Notes: generated by a model from the sequence alone, not told the origin. A stretch of 64,000 nucleotides of DNA from Diatrype stigma (GCA_022225965.2 JAKJXP020000149.1:22071-86070), one strand, 5' to 3'; shown: positions 1-13,100, counted from the first letter of the stretch. A program made the numbers and translations.

Positions 1-70
1 TGAGCTCGGACATTGGAGGGGGTGACTTCGGAGTTTGCTCCGAAAGGTCATTGGCAATGAGGCTACTTAC

Positions 71-454
71 TACCGTCATGAAGCGACTCGATCAATGACT
101 GAAACACGGGAGCCTCGCAGTGCTCGTATGGCTCGATTGCCAGAATAGGCAGCTAGATCAAGTTGAGCAGTTAGAACGTACCAATCGAAGACGAATTCGG
201 GAGTGTCGTATTACCTCGCCATCCTCTCGGGGTACCACAGATCCATTGTCGATGAGGCCTCGAAACACGGTAGAGTTGGCCTTCAGGACACGGCTATCAC
301 AGGGGATGAGCTTGTCATCGTACTGAAGACGGATATCGTGGACAGAGGGGAAGTCGTCAATGTCCATCGCGCTGCTGACGTTAGAAATGCCTTCATCTCC
401 GCCGGCCGAGGCTGCGCCTTGGGCTGTAGGAAATGCTTGAGCGACACCGTCCAT
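71..454 (-). CDS. BTB/POZ-domain protein, 5' part (runs off the left edge)
   Basis: Only the first two exons are in the window. The start codon lies at 452-454 and an intron at 153-214 (62 nt, GTAATA donor, TTCTAACTG branch site, CTAG acceptor) joins in phase to an exon read to about 71. A canonical GTAAGT donor follows there and the next exon lies outside the window. After an acidic leader (AMDIDDFPS), residues from about 37 (DIRLQYDDKLIPCDSRVLKA) match the start of a BTB fold: D-[IV]-x-L, then a strand, then the alpha helix that normally reads F-x-V-H-[KR]-x-[VI]-L. Exon 2 continues with EAPVFQSLIESLHDG, the usual BTB helix. Such proteins form dimers or act as cullin-3 adaptors; with no C-terminal part visible, no specific role can be given. 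Without the second intron, the frame would stop at 63-65 and give a truncated 109-residue protein. Confidence 0.6.
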
Positions 455-2825
455 CTCGCTACAACTAATGTGGTTTGCGTATAGTAGCAGCTTGGGTGTC
501 GAGGAATTGCTGATAGGCCACAGGGACTGGAGAACGCTATGTTGTCAGAGAGCTGGAAGATCTAGGTACCTTCAGCGGTCCTCAAGGGTCCTCGAGGTTA
601 CGCAGGTAAGTATATCAAGCCAGCTTCAGCAGATCGTGAAGCCAGCTATGCAGAATGCGGGAAATCAGAAGATCAGCTATACTCTGCCAACTGAAGGTAG
701 TGGAAGAAGGGCAGTTCTGATGGGCAAAGAAAGCTGCTTCAAGACGCAGGTAGTTTGAAGATTTGAAAGGTTTTTCAAGTACTCCACGTGGGAGGTCCGT
801 ATATAGTCGGTTGAGCAGGCAAAGTGAATAGCTCTGTTATGCCGCGAAACCATCATCGTCGTCGAAATCTACTGCAGGAAAGAGTAAGATAAAATCGGGG
901 CTTCAACCCATTGTCAATGTTGAACTCGGGCACTGTTACTGCGATATAAAGAGACCGAGGTCATATGTACTCAAAGCCAGTTAACAGCCTGCATACAAAT
1001 GTGCTCGCAGGAGTTCAACCATGTGCCTATGCTATTGAGAGCTTGAAGAGTGATGATTGCATATATATGTCTGACAGTACCGGCATCCATGCAGAGGATC
1101 CGCCAACGCCTACATTGCTACGCTCTTAGTATGGTTTCTACTTACCCATGATTTTATATCCCTTCATAACACAGTTCCTTGATCCATCAACCTTCTCCTA
1201 CTTGTCATCAATTGTCCTTGAAATTCACGTATATCCTCTTTCAAATGTGCTCCTCTGGACACTAACTCCTTTCGAGGTTGGTTTTAACCTACCTTAACAG
1301 GGTCAAGGTTATGTGGTATCAGGAGGGAAAGGAACGGCAGCTGAGGGACGGCAGCTGTGCATCGTCCAGACGGTTGATGCATGGAATTTCCGGCTATATC
1401 TCTACCCAACACATCCCATATGACTAACCAGCACTTCGTTATTACACCGTTCAATAGTCTACGGGTCCAGAAGGATCCACACTCCAAACCCCCCCTTTTA
1501 TAACAACAACAATATAACAACTTCAGACTCGTTAGCTTCTTTTGTTCGCCCGCCTGCCGTTCCATTGAAGCAATCAGAGGGCGGAGGAATAGAACCGAGA
1601 TATCACTAGGGGCTTATCTACAGGTTTTACTTTATATATCAACGTGGGCTGCCCCTAGCTAGCCTTCATCGTACATGCGTAAGCCGCTGGCAACAGCGCT
1701 ACCGATGCCGTCCCGCTTCCGGGCATACAAGCTAGCAGCAGCACTGCCGGTGCCGTTCCGTTCCGCCCAGTAACAGATGCTTCACTACTGCCCCCTTCGG
1801 CATATCGTCCGGGCATATCGTCACAAGCGGGCAACAGCAGCTTTGCTGCTGCCGGGCCCGCAGCCAGCTAGCTAGGCGGGGGCTCACGCTCCACCCAATA
1901 CTGCGTTCTTCCACCATACCACTCGTTGCTGTTGACCTGAAGTGAATAGTAGAACCGAGAGTGAGTATTAACATGTGGGGTGCCAGCATTCACTGCGTAC
2001 ATAGGCTGTCTTTACCATATCAGATCTAGGTTAACTCTTTAAGGTCATTGATGTATGCAGCACTCCTATTCCTAATTTGGGCTACAATCCATTCCCTTGT
2101 CTTTCCTATCAGATAGTATCTTTATTCTACATCCAATCACCAACACGAGACTTAGAAAAGGGGGCGGGGGTAGAACGCATGCATTGTATGCCCTGGGTTA
2201 TTTCGTTGTCTTGGTCTAGCGCTAAAGATTTGCTGGTTCCATTTCCTCTCAGTATGCTTGGAATTTGGCATTCTGCTTAGGCTCCAGTGGAATGATTATG
2301 TCAGATGATTTGGGGGCCAGAGTGGTAGGGCAGCTGCTAGGTTGGAAAGAGGAAAGGATAGAATAATTCTTGAACCTATGGAAGCTCTAGGGGGGGGGGG
2401 GGGGTAGAATAGCCCCTTATATAGTCCCAGGATCTTCCACTCGCAGATGATGGGTCAAAGTGGACCCCTATACCTCCTACTACCATACTACCCCCTCGCA
2501 AGTGTGTCATTACAACCACTCATAGTGGTACATTAGGATATGCAAGCTTGGATAGGCGCTCAAAAGCTTCGTGTCGCCATAAAATCTTCGACCTTTAGAC
2601 TACTATCCACGTATCTACTTGATTGTCATTGTGTAGTTCACGATGAAAACCACATATTAATGAGGCATGAATTTGCATATACCAGATCATTCATATACCG
2701 TATTCCATGAATACCACGGCCACACTACCCTTGCATCTCAGAAATCCCACTCTGTTCCCATGGCAATACCACCTAGAAACTTTCCATTGTGCTAACCGTA
2801 ACACTCCAGCAAACCCACATCGAGT
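455..2825. other. Gene-free accessory sequence
   Basis: No convincing reading frame on either strand. It contains a run of 15 G at 2390-2404 and a GC-rich patch at 1680-1900 with a strong hairpin (CAGCAG / CTGCTG arms around 1833-1852). Nothing recognisable as a mobile element or RNA gene. Confidence 0.5.
2390..2404. repeat. Poly(G) run, 15 nt
   Basis: Uninterrupted G tract in gene-free DNA. Confidence 0.9.
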
Positions 2826-3198
2826 CTACGAAGACCCGGAAGGCAGGCCTGCAGTACATGCTCCAGAAGTCAAGCAGCGGTTCGCAACCTCACCGTTCTC
2901 GTCGAAGGTCAACCAGGCCCTGTTTGTCGTAGGTTAGTATATTAATACATCAAGGGCCCTTCCGGGGCACTCACGAGACAGGAACAGCTGGCGGAGGTAA
3001 GAACGGTCCTTGCTGCCAGCAGCAGTACCAGCCAAGGCCCGGCAAGGTTTCATTGTTGTATGTGGGATCAATAGTATCGCATTCCAGTGCGGACAAGAAC
3101 TTCCGCTGCAGGCAAAGGTCGTCTTCGCGGGGGATGGCAGTCGAATACCCCAGCGCAGCAAGGGCAGCGATGGCGGTGATGGTCGTAGGAAAGTGCAT
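2826..3198 (-). CDS. Small secreted cysteine-rich protein (105 aa), effector-like
   Basis: Two exons, 2975-3198 and 2826-2919, separated by a textbook 55-nt intron (2920-2974) with GTGAGT donor, TACTAACC branch site and ACAG acceptor. It splits a serine codon (TC|G) and keeps the frame. The protein starts MHFPTTITAIAALAALGYS, a hydrophobic signal peptide likely cleaved after about residue 21 (before IPREDD). The mature chain is about 84 residues with six cysteines: one near the N-terminus, one after LSALE, a YCCW pair, and two in the second exon (NRC and GAC). It also has one N-glycosylation sequon (NNET). Six cysteines suggest three disulfides in the apoplast or secretory path. Small size, signal peptide and even cysteine number are the usual profile of a fungal effector, but no known family was recognised and the role is inference. 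It stands alone in AT-rich, gene-poor DNA. Confidence 0.75.
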
Positions 3199-4928
3199 TT
3201 TGGAATGAGTTGTTTGTTTCTGGTATACTGCAGTTATTGGGAAACATGAGGTTTACCACGACCTTTTATATCCCAAATCTGGGGTTGAACCAAGCTATCG
3301 ACCCCCTGATAATCATGACGCCAATACAATGTTGGAAAGTAGCAACGGGTGTGGAGTTGGTAGCTTTAACCCCTCCAAATTCTCGTATCGATGTTTGCGG
3401 GTGAATCTCGACCCTTGTAGAAGCCAATATCCCAGTACGGGGATACTACATATCGGGATACTTTATCGCAACAACACATAAAAGTGCAGAATCCTTGATA
3501 GTAAATCAACAGCATCACTGCACTGTTGCATAGCGCTTCATCGCCCGAATAGATTGAGCTTTGCTGATACCTGGAAGTAATCACCTTTCAACGGCATAAT
3601 ATAGCTGTTCCAAATGGTGCTGATAGTCCGGGGTTTTGCTATACAGTTATGTAATGGTGCCAATTGCCCTTACTAGAAGTGTTCCCTAGATTATCACACC
3701 ATGCTTGATAGAGCCTGGCAGTATCTAGAATGTCGCTGAATGTTGCAGCGGAAGCAGATCCTAGATTAGCCTATACGCCGAGAACTTAAGGTCAATTAGT
3801 TATACGATACCGAGTTCCAACGTGGCGGACTTCCCAAGCTCTAAATACGAAGTCTATACCCGCTGAATTTGAAACATCGTGTTTCCTCCTTATCAAGTAA
3901 TTCCTCCAATTGTATTGTAGTGGCATATCATTTACGAACCAATAAGAGATTACTGCTATGGGACGAAAGTTGGAAGTCTAGAGATAAGAGTATAGGAAGT
4001 ATATGATAATTACACAAGCACTATTACTAAACCATATGCCTATAGTAGAAGTGTCAAGTATACTGTGTATGTGCTCATCTACCTGTTTATTATCGTTTGG
4101 ATCCCAGTAGTTCTGCATGTTCATAACACCAAGCAAGGTATGATCCAAGGTATCGCCATGACTAGCTGCACGTGACACGCAACAAACAACCACGGCATAG
4201 GTTATACTAATAGCATCATAACCCTCTATATTTAACCAGTGAATCCTCTAAGGAAAGCTATAGGCTACCGATTCTAAGTTAGACAAAAGCCGCTCCTTAA
4301 ACCTCCAATCTTGGCATGCGTTCACATTGTGGTAAGTTGTGTTACAGGGGAGGGCAATTAGTGACCAAATGTCTCATTTGTCTATGATTACTCTAGAGAG
4401 CTTGGTTTCTCCTGAGAACCTTGGAAGTATGTCCAGTCATATATTTCGTTCGGGTTCCTTGTGTTCGAGTCCTTGCTCCTTAAGGTGCTACTTGGTCACA
4501 ACTCGTGTGATCATATGACACTCAGTGCAATGCTACCAGAAACTGGTGTAAAGGTTTCAAGCTCAATGATCACAGAGCTCTCTTGCAAGTACGATTTCAT
4601 TAGCCCGATTACATGTTTCCAATGTCATACCAAGTCGCACCAGATATCCTAGGTCCTCAGATCTTGCAACGGCTTGATTTATTCATTACCAATCATCGAG
4701 TATCATAGGCGATAGACTCTTACATGGTAACACGGGTGTACCAGACCGTTCTATGTCAAGATCTACCCCAAAACTGGTACCATCATATCTGAGTGCACGA
4801 GTGTACTTAAAAAGGGGCATGCCTCTTCATTCTAGAAATCTAAAGATAACCAAACATCCCCAAAACGTCCCTCTGTCTTATTATTAAAAAAGGAGTCAAC
4901 CACATAGCCAAGCCATTTGCACACAGCC
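3199..4928. other. Gene-free AT-rich spacer between two secreted-protein genes
   Basis: No supported gene. Short frames have no homology signal or splice context. The last 130 bases before 4929 are probably the promoter and leader of the next gene; an A/T-rich box (TTAAAAAGG) sits near 4807. Confidence 0.45.
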
Positions 4929-5300
4929 ATGTATCAAATCAAGAATCTCATTGTGCTCCTAGCGAGTACAAGCCTACTAGCTCCTACAAAAGCGGCCAAA
5001 TGTGTGGGCAATACCTACGATCTCTTCCTGCCGGCTGTTGCTGACCAGCCCCTGCAATGCAGCGGCCAACTGCTGGGCTGGGGCGTGGAGGATGGACCGG
5101 GGATCTCCCCATGCCTCGCCCCTGTCAACGCGACATGTGCCCTAGTAGCCGACCAGGTTGACGGGGCGAACTGCACCATCAACTTGTACAATGGCTCAGG
5201 CACTTGCGACAAGGCCTTCCTTGTCGGCCTGATTAACTGCGCCGCCCCGGGTGCTGCGTACGGCGCTGTGTTCGACCGCTTCGACATCGAGTGCATCTGA
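4929..5300 (+). CDS. Small secreted cysteine-rich protein (123 aa), effector-like
   Basis: Single-exon frame. The first true ATG is at 4929; the frame is open upstream to 4917 only through a TTG. The protein opens with MYQIKNLIVLLASTSLLAPT, a clear signal peptide likely cleaved near residue 23 (TKA-AK). The mature part of about 100 residues has eight cysteines (KC, QC, PC, TC, NC, TC, NC, EC), enough for four disulfides. It has at least three N-glycosylation sequons (NATC, NCTI, NGSG) and ends on the eighth cysteine plus one residue. This pattern is typical of apoplastic effectors or small structural secreted proteins; the family was not recognised. Just after the stop a GTAATT donor (5306) and an ACTAATAATAG acceptor region suggest a small 3'-UTR intron. 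Base composition (about 55-60% GC in the frame) stands out from the AT-rich surroundings. Confidence 0.72.
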   Translation: MYQIKNLIVLLASTSLLAPTKAAKCVGNTYDLFLPAVADQPLQCSGQLLGWGVEDGPGISPCLAPVNATCALVADQVDGANCTINLYNGSGTCDKAFLVGLINCAAPGAAYGAVFDRFDIECI

Positions 5301-6175
5301 GACAGGTAATTCCCCCCATGGCGATTGTAACTTTGACCACTTACTAATAATAGACAGACTCTGCACCCTTGTGGTTATGATGTATGGGTAATAGAGGCCG
5401 GACAAAAAGGGGTGTACTATCACTGTGCAGTTTGAAGCCCGTGTCAAATAAATAGTTTTAAACATTTATATCCGAAAGTTTAGTTACCAAATAACAGTTT
5501 ATGATGTCCCAGCTTCTATAAGGACCTTTAATTGCAAATGTGCTATTTCATATGAAATATAATAATTGTCGTTATGTCGTTGTGTGATCGAGTAAAGCAA
5601 AACACATATTCTTTAGGTACTCAATCGACAGCAAAGTAAATAAAATCCATTGGGAATGTTATAAATGAAGTTTTCTTGAATATTGCCCATGAATAATTCC
5701 TACAGGGCATATAAGCCTCCGAGACTGTAAGCTTTGAGGTCTGAAAAATGGCATCCCCTATATACCCAAGGGACGGGTTACCCATCAGAATTGATGAGTT
5801 GATTGGTTTAGGTCATATTCAAAGGCCTCGTGGTTTCGTCATGGGCCACCTCTTCATCGCCTGGTCGTACTACTGATTTCTTTAAAAAAAACCATGGTCA
5901 AGTTTTTGACATCACACCACAAGGCAGACTGCGCCACCCCCTTAGCCCCTGTTGACCAACAACATTATAGTCTCTTCAGCATATATTGGTCTAAGAATGT
6001 GGTTAATTGATAGCCAGTAGCGAATTCAATGCAGTGACTCATTTTATCATTATAAATTTGCCAAGATGATCGTATATGACAACAGTAGGACGAGTCTGAG
6101 CAAATCGTGGCGAGTTAGTTGCTTCTTATCTTGTAACCGCTAACAATATTCCACAGTGAAGCTAAAACATCAGAC
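5301..6175. other. Gene-free AT-rich spacer
   Basis: Contains the probable 3'-UTR of the secreted-protein gene, with a candidate intron around 5306-5357. Nothing else recognisable. Confidence 0.45.
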
Positions 6176-6770
6176 ATGGCTGCATCAGTGTCTAAGGGAT
6201 CGCTCTGCATTACTGAAGCTGCTGTAGGCAAGCAAGATCGTGTGATAGATGAGGAGTATGATCGTTCATATCTATTCAAAGACTTGACCGATGAGACTCA
6301 CGGACACGATATCGGGTACGCCACAGAATCCCACTATAGGCTGTGCAAACGGCTAGTCCGTCCACTGCGTATCGAAGGAGGTGAAACCAATTGATGGTAA
6401 GCAAGCGAACTCCCACAAGAGTGCTTTCGGATGACTTCGTACTTACTTCAGATCGCACTGTCTAAATGCCACCCCTTTCGGAAACGTCTTCAAATCCTAC
6501 ATCACCGGCAATTTCGAAACTGTCATGGCCCAGCACGACCAGATAGACGAGAAACACGCCGAACACGTCCGTAGGCTCTTGGCTCTGCGTGTTGTACTAG
6601 ACAGATGGGTCGACGTACTAAAGTTTAGCCTTGACCGAAATGGCTTCGTGTACGACGATAGTTTTATAGAAGAATCGTATTGTGTGGAGAGGAAGATCCA
6701 GATCCCTTCGCGGTGCTTGATGGATCCGAGTTCCGCAAGATCCTTCCGCAAATATAACCCCCTCGGATGA
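6176..6770 (+). CDS. Doubtful two-exon gene, hypothetical protein (about 152 aa)
   Basis: Two open stretches in different frames, 6176-6394 (MAASVSKGSLCITEAA...) and 6452-6770 (...FGNVFKSYITGNFE...). They can be joined in phase by an intron 6316-6451 (GTACGC donor, TACTTACTTCAG acceptor), giving 152 residues. A nicer-looking donor, GTAAGC at 6398, would leave an in-frame TGA just before it, so either the longer intron is right or the gene is broken. The second half is rich in charged helix-forming residues (QHDQIDEKHAEHVRRLLALR). No family recognised, no signal peptide, no membrane segment. It may be a relic or a non-coding coincidence. Confidence 0.3.
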
Positions 6771-8364
6771 CTTTCGACGTTGGTGGTGTTCACCCCGTCT
6801 ATTGGTGATTAATGGAAAGGGAATGGATGCATCATGCAAGGGGGGTATGATACTGCATATAGAGATAAGTTGGAACATAGCTAGCAAAAGGTAGTTTTAT
6901 GTCGCATTCATGATCAAATATGATGTATTTCGGAAATAGTGAGATTCACATATAAAAGGAAAGAATCGAACTTTCGTGTAAAGAACAAAGGAGCTCCATA
7001 ATAGGGGCAATATGTGCCAAGCCACTAAATGGCGATCAGTGCGATCACCGTATTAAGTAATCCATTCTCCCCTATCTATCTAGACCCTATATCGCGACCT
7101 CCCTAGGACCAGGTTTGTAATAGGTTTTATATTTATTGTAGGTAAGGCATTCGGTTGCTACATCAAGCGTTACCTCCACTTATGTTTGTTGATGGGGCTC
7201 TTTGGTTTCTTCTAAGCTCTCTGCTATGTTGCTAGGTGATGGAAGCTGTGTTGCTCTGGATCCTTCTTTGCTAGTACATAACACAGGCTATGCCAACATA
7301 TCATTCAAAGATGTGATGTGGAAAGCCAACGTTTAAACTCACCATTATTCCAGTTTCGAGGTGATGTTTGATAATTGGTACAATGTCGTCAGTGACAATC
7401 ATACGTGGGTAACAGGTGGGTATTGACACAATCAGGACAGGAAGGATATTACAGCACGGTAGCCACGGTGGATGTCCTAGATATTCAAAGAGCCAGCATG
7501 TATAAATGATACAGATAAGGTACCAAGTACCAAGGCTTCCTCCGTTTTCTTCTTTTTCCCACCTAATCAATTGAATTTGTTAGGTCAATCATAGCGGTAG
7601 CAATCATGCCTTTCTCGACATGAATCTTCGAAAGGTAGCTATAGTATATTTCCAGTATTTATAAATACTCAGGGTAAAGGAAAATCAAAACCAGTCGTAA
7701 AGGTTAACACATCCTAAAGTAATCTGGTAACTGATGGCACTGTTAGTGAGGTGATGCATACTGCTAAACAGCAGGATTGCAGTACAATAACAAAGTAGGA
7801 AAAGAAAGAAGGGAAGGAAAGAAAGCTGCAATTTCCGAATCACTGTGGCTTCATATACGATACTGACAATAGGAAGATGCCCTTATTGTAGTCCAACAGC
7901 CCCTTGCCCCTTATCTTATCCTCCAGGCTACTACCATAACAGTGACGGCATACACCATGCCAACCACTACGAAACAGAATACGCCCATGTAGCCAGATGC
8001 ATTCCCGTACTGGGTAAACGAACATACTAGATATGGATTTATGGCCACAGAAGAAACGAAGTAGTTATATAGGGGCTAGTACTTAAAGATTGAAGCAAAA
8101 TGCAATCAGCAATGATATTAGTGCTGTGTTGTGGTCGCGTGGTAAACTGCCACGTGAAGTAGCCACGCGTCTTGGGAAGATTATGGCGACCAGCTGTTAC
8201 CCAGGCAATACCTTTTACAAAACACATTCTAACTGGCCTAAAGAACAACTCCTCCCTCCAATTAAACCACCAACAAAAACTGTTGTTCATAACCTTTTCT
8301 GCCAAACTTCATCCACGTTTCCTGATCGATCCGTCAAGGAAAATTATCATAGAAGTCAGTAAGC
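6771..8364. other. Gene-free AT-rich spacer
   Basis: Several short frames but none with splice context or recognisable sequence. The final 100 bases are presumably the leader of the gene that starts at 8365. Confidence 0.45.
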
Positions 8365-8977
8365 ATGGCTATTGACCGACAGGAAGTCCTCAACGCCATA
8401 ATCCGAGCCAATGCGTTCTCTGGGTCTACCCTTGACTCGTGCAAAGTGCGTTGGGAGCCCGTAATGGCGGAGCTCCAGCGCGCGGGACGTCACTATGGCA
8501 AGAGCTGTATGCAGTGAGTAGATTACACCCCGGGCTGTCTTGTGCATACATCATATTGATATGTAACACAGGTCTTTCTTGTCTCGCCAGCTCAAACCGG
8601 AGATTGCTCGTGCGCGTGGACAGATGGTTGCGCAGGGGACAGCCCTCCCTCCGGGCCTTGACCTTGCGCAGTCCATCTGCGCTCTGCTTGGGCTAAACTA
8701 TATGGCCATCACCCAGCCGAACAATGCTGGAGGGCAAGACTCCGACGGGGAGACAGATGGGGGCTCTTCCGACGGGGAGGCAGATGGGATCCCTTCCGAG
8801 GCGGAAGACGATGCTGGGGTGCAGCCCCAAGCCAGCTTCCCCGCTGGAAGAGGCAAGGGGGGCGGTAAACGCATTAGGAAGACTCCGGTTCTCCACAAAC
8901 CAACGGTGTGTATACCAGCAGACCAGATGGGCCAAATTCAAAGTTACTAATCATTCATATATGCAGTGGAGAGACTA

Positions 8978-9026
8978 AGATCAATCACCCCTTCATGGGC
9001 CGACCCCCCGGCAAGCCACGATTTCC
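8978..9026 (+). repeat. Left terminal inverted repeat (49 bp)
   Basis: GC-rich block with CCCC and CCCCCC runs, identical to the reverse complement of 16207-16255. It begins immediately after the TA target duplication and ends abruptly where the AT-rich interior starts. Confidence 0.9.
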
Positions 9027-9350
9027 TATATAAAATCACTAAAATCGTATATGTATAATTAATTAACGAATTATATTATTAAAAAACTAAATACGCTATT
9101 ATAATCTTTATATAAAGTTATAAGCGTAAATAAAGAGTTTATATTATAATGTTTACTTTAAAAGGGTTAAATTAACGATTAAAAGTAAGTATTATAAGCT
9201 TAACATTTTTATATATAAAATACGTATAAAAACGTTAACGTATTAACATTAACGTAATTTTTTAAATATATTATATATTTAAAATATTTTTTAATTTATA
9301 AAACTATTATAATATAAATATTAAAATAAGCATATTATATTATAAGATAT

Positions 9351-9748
9351 TATAAGATTATACGGTATATGGTTATACTGTATTAGATAGTACGGATGTA
9401 GCAGTGGAATAAATAGGCATTAAGTAAGGTTAAGTAGACGTATATAAAGGTAGTTATTCAAGTATGAAGTAGTATTCGTGTATGTGTATAAGTGTGTGTG
9501 TGTGTGTGTAAGGTTCTGACTTCCTGTATATCAGTTAGGTGGCTGTTACCCCTATTTATATACAGAGTATTTCCTAATGCGGTAATTGTCCCTATTCTTT
9601 TAATTATAATGGAAGTCCTTGTTTTCTTTATTCCATACAGTAATTGCTTCCGGCAGTATACCGTTCCCAGCAGTAATTCTGCTATATAAGTGCAACTCCT
9701 TTGTAGTTGCTTTGTTATACTGTCTTGCTGCATTCAGCAAATCCTACA
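9351..9748 (-). repeat. 3' LTR of the Copia element
   Basis: On the sense strand it starts TGTAGGATTTGCTG and ends ...CCGTATAATCTTATA; the canonical terminal CA appears mutated to TA. Differences from the other LTR are mostly transitions. It contains a short (TG)n tract near 9495-9508. Confidence 0.88.
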
Positions 9749-10185
9749 CCCCCCCTTAATGATTATCGAGGGCCGTAGGTAAGCATTAACTTATAGGATT
9801 TGTCCTTATAACTGAATAACGTATGTGTGTATATCAGGAAAGCCGTTATAACGGTAAAACCTGTATAAGAAGAAAGGTAATTATATAAGCGGATAATGGG
9901 TGCTGTAGGTGGTTGTAATTAGCTAAGCACCTGCTTTGCCGGCTTATAATTATATAAGCAAGGCTGTATTGGAACAGCTTGCAATTATATAAGCAAGGCT
10001 GCGCTTATGTATAACTATATGAGCCCCTATTGGAATATAGGAAGCTTTCCAGCTTATCCTTTCTTTATTCGGTGTTAAAAAATTAATAAAAAATCACCTG
10101 TTTATCGTATAAAGCCCAGGATAAAACGTACGTATACGGAAAAAATCAGGCTTTCAGTGGGGAAACCTTTAAAGGAATAAAACCA

Positions 10186-13100
10186 CTATATACTAATTAT
10201 ATTAGCTAGTTTCATCAGCTTGTTTAATATAACGCTGGATACCGGCTTTGTTAAAAAATCAGCTAGCTGTTTTGTTATATTAATATGGTGTAATACAGCT
10301 TTATTATTTGCTACCACCTTCTTATTAAAGTAATAAGTTATATCTATATGCTTAGTTCTTTTATGGAATTCAGGATTATTAGCCAGCTTTTAGGCGGCAT
10401 CGTTATCCATATATACCTTTAAAGGCTGGTCCGGATAATTTAGGTTTAATTTTTTATTTAAGTAATTAAGCATATTACCTAAATATACGGTTTCTTTTAA
10501 TCCTTCCTTTAAAGCCATATATTCTGCTTTACAGGAACTTAAGGATACTGTTTTTTAAAGTTGGGAGGTCCAGCTTATAAGGTTAAAATTACCCCTATTT
10601 GCTAAGCTGGTTATATACCCACTTGTAGATTTTTTATCTGGTAGGTTACTTTCCCAGTCAGAATCTATATAAACCTCTAATTCCAAAACTCCGTTGCACT
10701 TATATATAACCCCTATATCAAGGTGCTTTAATAAATACCCCCATATTTTGTATAATTCCTTAAAGTGGTTTATACTTAGGTTATTTATAAATCTGGCACA
10801 GGTACATACAGCGTAAGTTATATCAGGTCGAAATTTTAAAGTTAGGTATAATAAAGAACCTATTTGCTTTTAATAATTCACAACTTTTGTATTTAAAGCT
10901 ATTGATTTATTTTTCTTAAGCTTAAGGCCGGGAATATAAGGAATATTTCCTGGCTTTATATTTGGATTATTACGTATATTATATTTAGTGAACAGCTTTT
11001 CTGTATATCGTTTCTGGCTTATACGTATTTCCTTATTAGGATAATCGATTTCTAAATCGTTACCTAGGTAGATAAAAACGGGACCTATTTTATTTAGCTT
11101 AATAGATTTTAACAGCTTTGTGGCTAGATTATTTATACCGGCTTCGGACGGGCTTATTATTAATAAGTCGTTTACATAGCAGATAATAACAATATTACTT
11201 ATTTTATTTACAAATACTCCTTCGTCGTAAGGAAATACAATAAATCCTTCGGCTAATAATACTTGGGATAGGAATTTATATTAAAGCCTGGATAACTGCT
11301 TTAAGCCGTATAAGGCTTTATTAAGCTTAGTTACCTTATTATAAGCTTTTGGATAAAAACCTTTTAGCAGCTGTATATAGATTTCTATATTTATATCAAA
11401 ATGAACAAAAACGTTTTGAACGTCGTATTATATTATAAGCCACCCCTTATTAACGGCTATTATTAATAATAAGTGCCACGTTTTCGGTCTGGCTATAATA
11501 GAAAAGGTTTCCAAATAATTTACTCCTAACTGTTGGTTATATCTTTATATAATAAATTTAGCTTTAAAGCGTTTAGATTTATCCTTATTGGTTATTCAGT
11601 TAGGTTTAATAAAGTTACCTTTAGTAATAGGTTTAGATTTAAACAGCCAACGAGTTCCTATAGGGTGTTTTTCCTTAGGTAGGTCCATTATACTGTAGGT
11701 ATTCTGTTTCTCCAGTTCCGTTATTTCTGCTTTGCAGGCTAAATACCAGGATTTTCGGTTTATACTACCCATTACTTACTTATACGTAACTGGTTCGGTT
11801 ATAAAAGCCGAAAAAATAAAATTAGCTTTTCCTTTTCTTTTTATACTCATAAGCTGATTAAATAATAACGTATTTTCCATTATATATAACAAATGGTTTG
11901 TATTAACCTTTATATAGTCCTATATAGGATCTGAAGATATAGGAAAGCTTGGAGGTATAGGGGTTAAGTTATTAAGCTTAACCCTTTTATTTGAATTCTG
12001 GTTGTTATTTAAATTTCGATCAGTTGCAGTAACAGCGGCTATTCGTTTTATTAAATCACTTATAGCAGCTATAGCTGCTTTACTTGCATACCGTTTGCCC
12101 GGTAATTCCTTTATTTGCTTATAATCAAAATTATTAGCTAAGTTAGTTGGTATAATTCCCGAAGCTTCCGTAGCCGTTATAGGTTTATTATTTAAACCTA
12201 TAGCCGTTATAGGCTTATTAAGCAAGTAAAAGGGCTTCGGTACAGCTGGGCTTTTTGCTACCCCCCCATTTTGGATATAAGGAAATTTTTCTGTATTATT
12301 TACGGCCTTTAGGATGCCTTCTTGGTTTATATTGTTATTATTAAGGTCCTTAATAAAGATATCGTCCCTTATATTAACGTCCCTAGCCCATATAGGCCTT
12401 TGGGTTATTATATTCCAGATTTTGTAATTTTTATTTTCGGTGCCGTAGCCGATAATAACCCCTTTTCTAATCTAGAATCCAGTTTATGCCGGTATTTATT
12501 AGTATTATAATAATACATAAAGCCCTATGTATATAAATTATTAATATACGGCTTATGCCCATAATAAATTTTAAAGGGCTGCTTATAATTTAAAGCCTTA
12601 TGTGGGATACGGTTATATATATAAGCCGCTGCCAATAAGGCTTTACCTTAAAGGTAATTAGGTAAGCCTAAGGAAATAAGAAACGCCCGTATTTTATTTA
12701 ATAAGGTTAGGTTAATACGTTTTATTAAATCATTAGGTTCCTTTATATAAGCAGAAGTTATATAATGGATAATACCGTACGTTTATAAGTAAATTTCGAA
12801 GCGTAAATTTATATATTCCGTACCGTTATTTGTAAAAAACTCCTTTATTTTATGCTTTGTTTGATTTTTAGCCTGCAGCTTATATACCTTAAAGGCTTCT
12901 AAAGCTTCTAATTTTGAATTTAACAGCTTAACTTCCATATAACGGCTTCGTTTATCCAAAAAGGTAATATAATATTTATACCTATTATAGGTATTAGGTA
13001 ATGGATCCTTTAAGTCATTGTATACCCTTTGTATAATATTATATTCCTTTTGGTTTATAGCCGTTTTATTTATCCTGCGGTGGTTCTTTGCCGTATTGCA

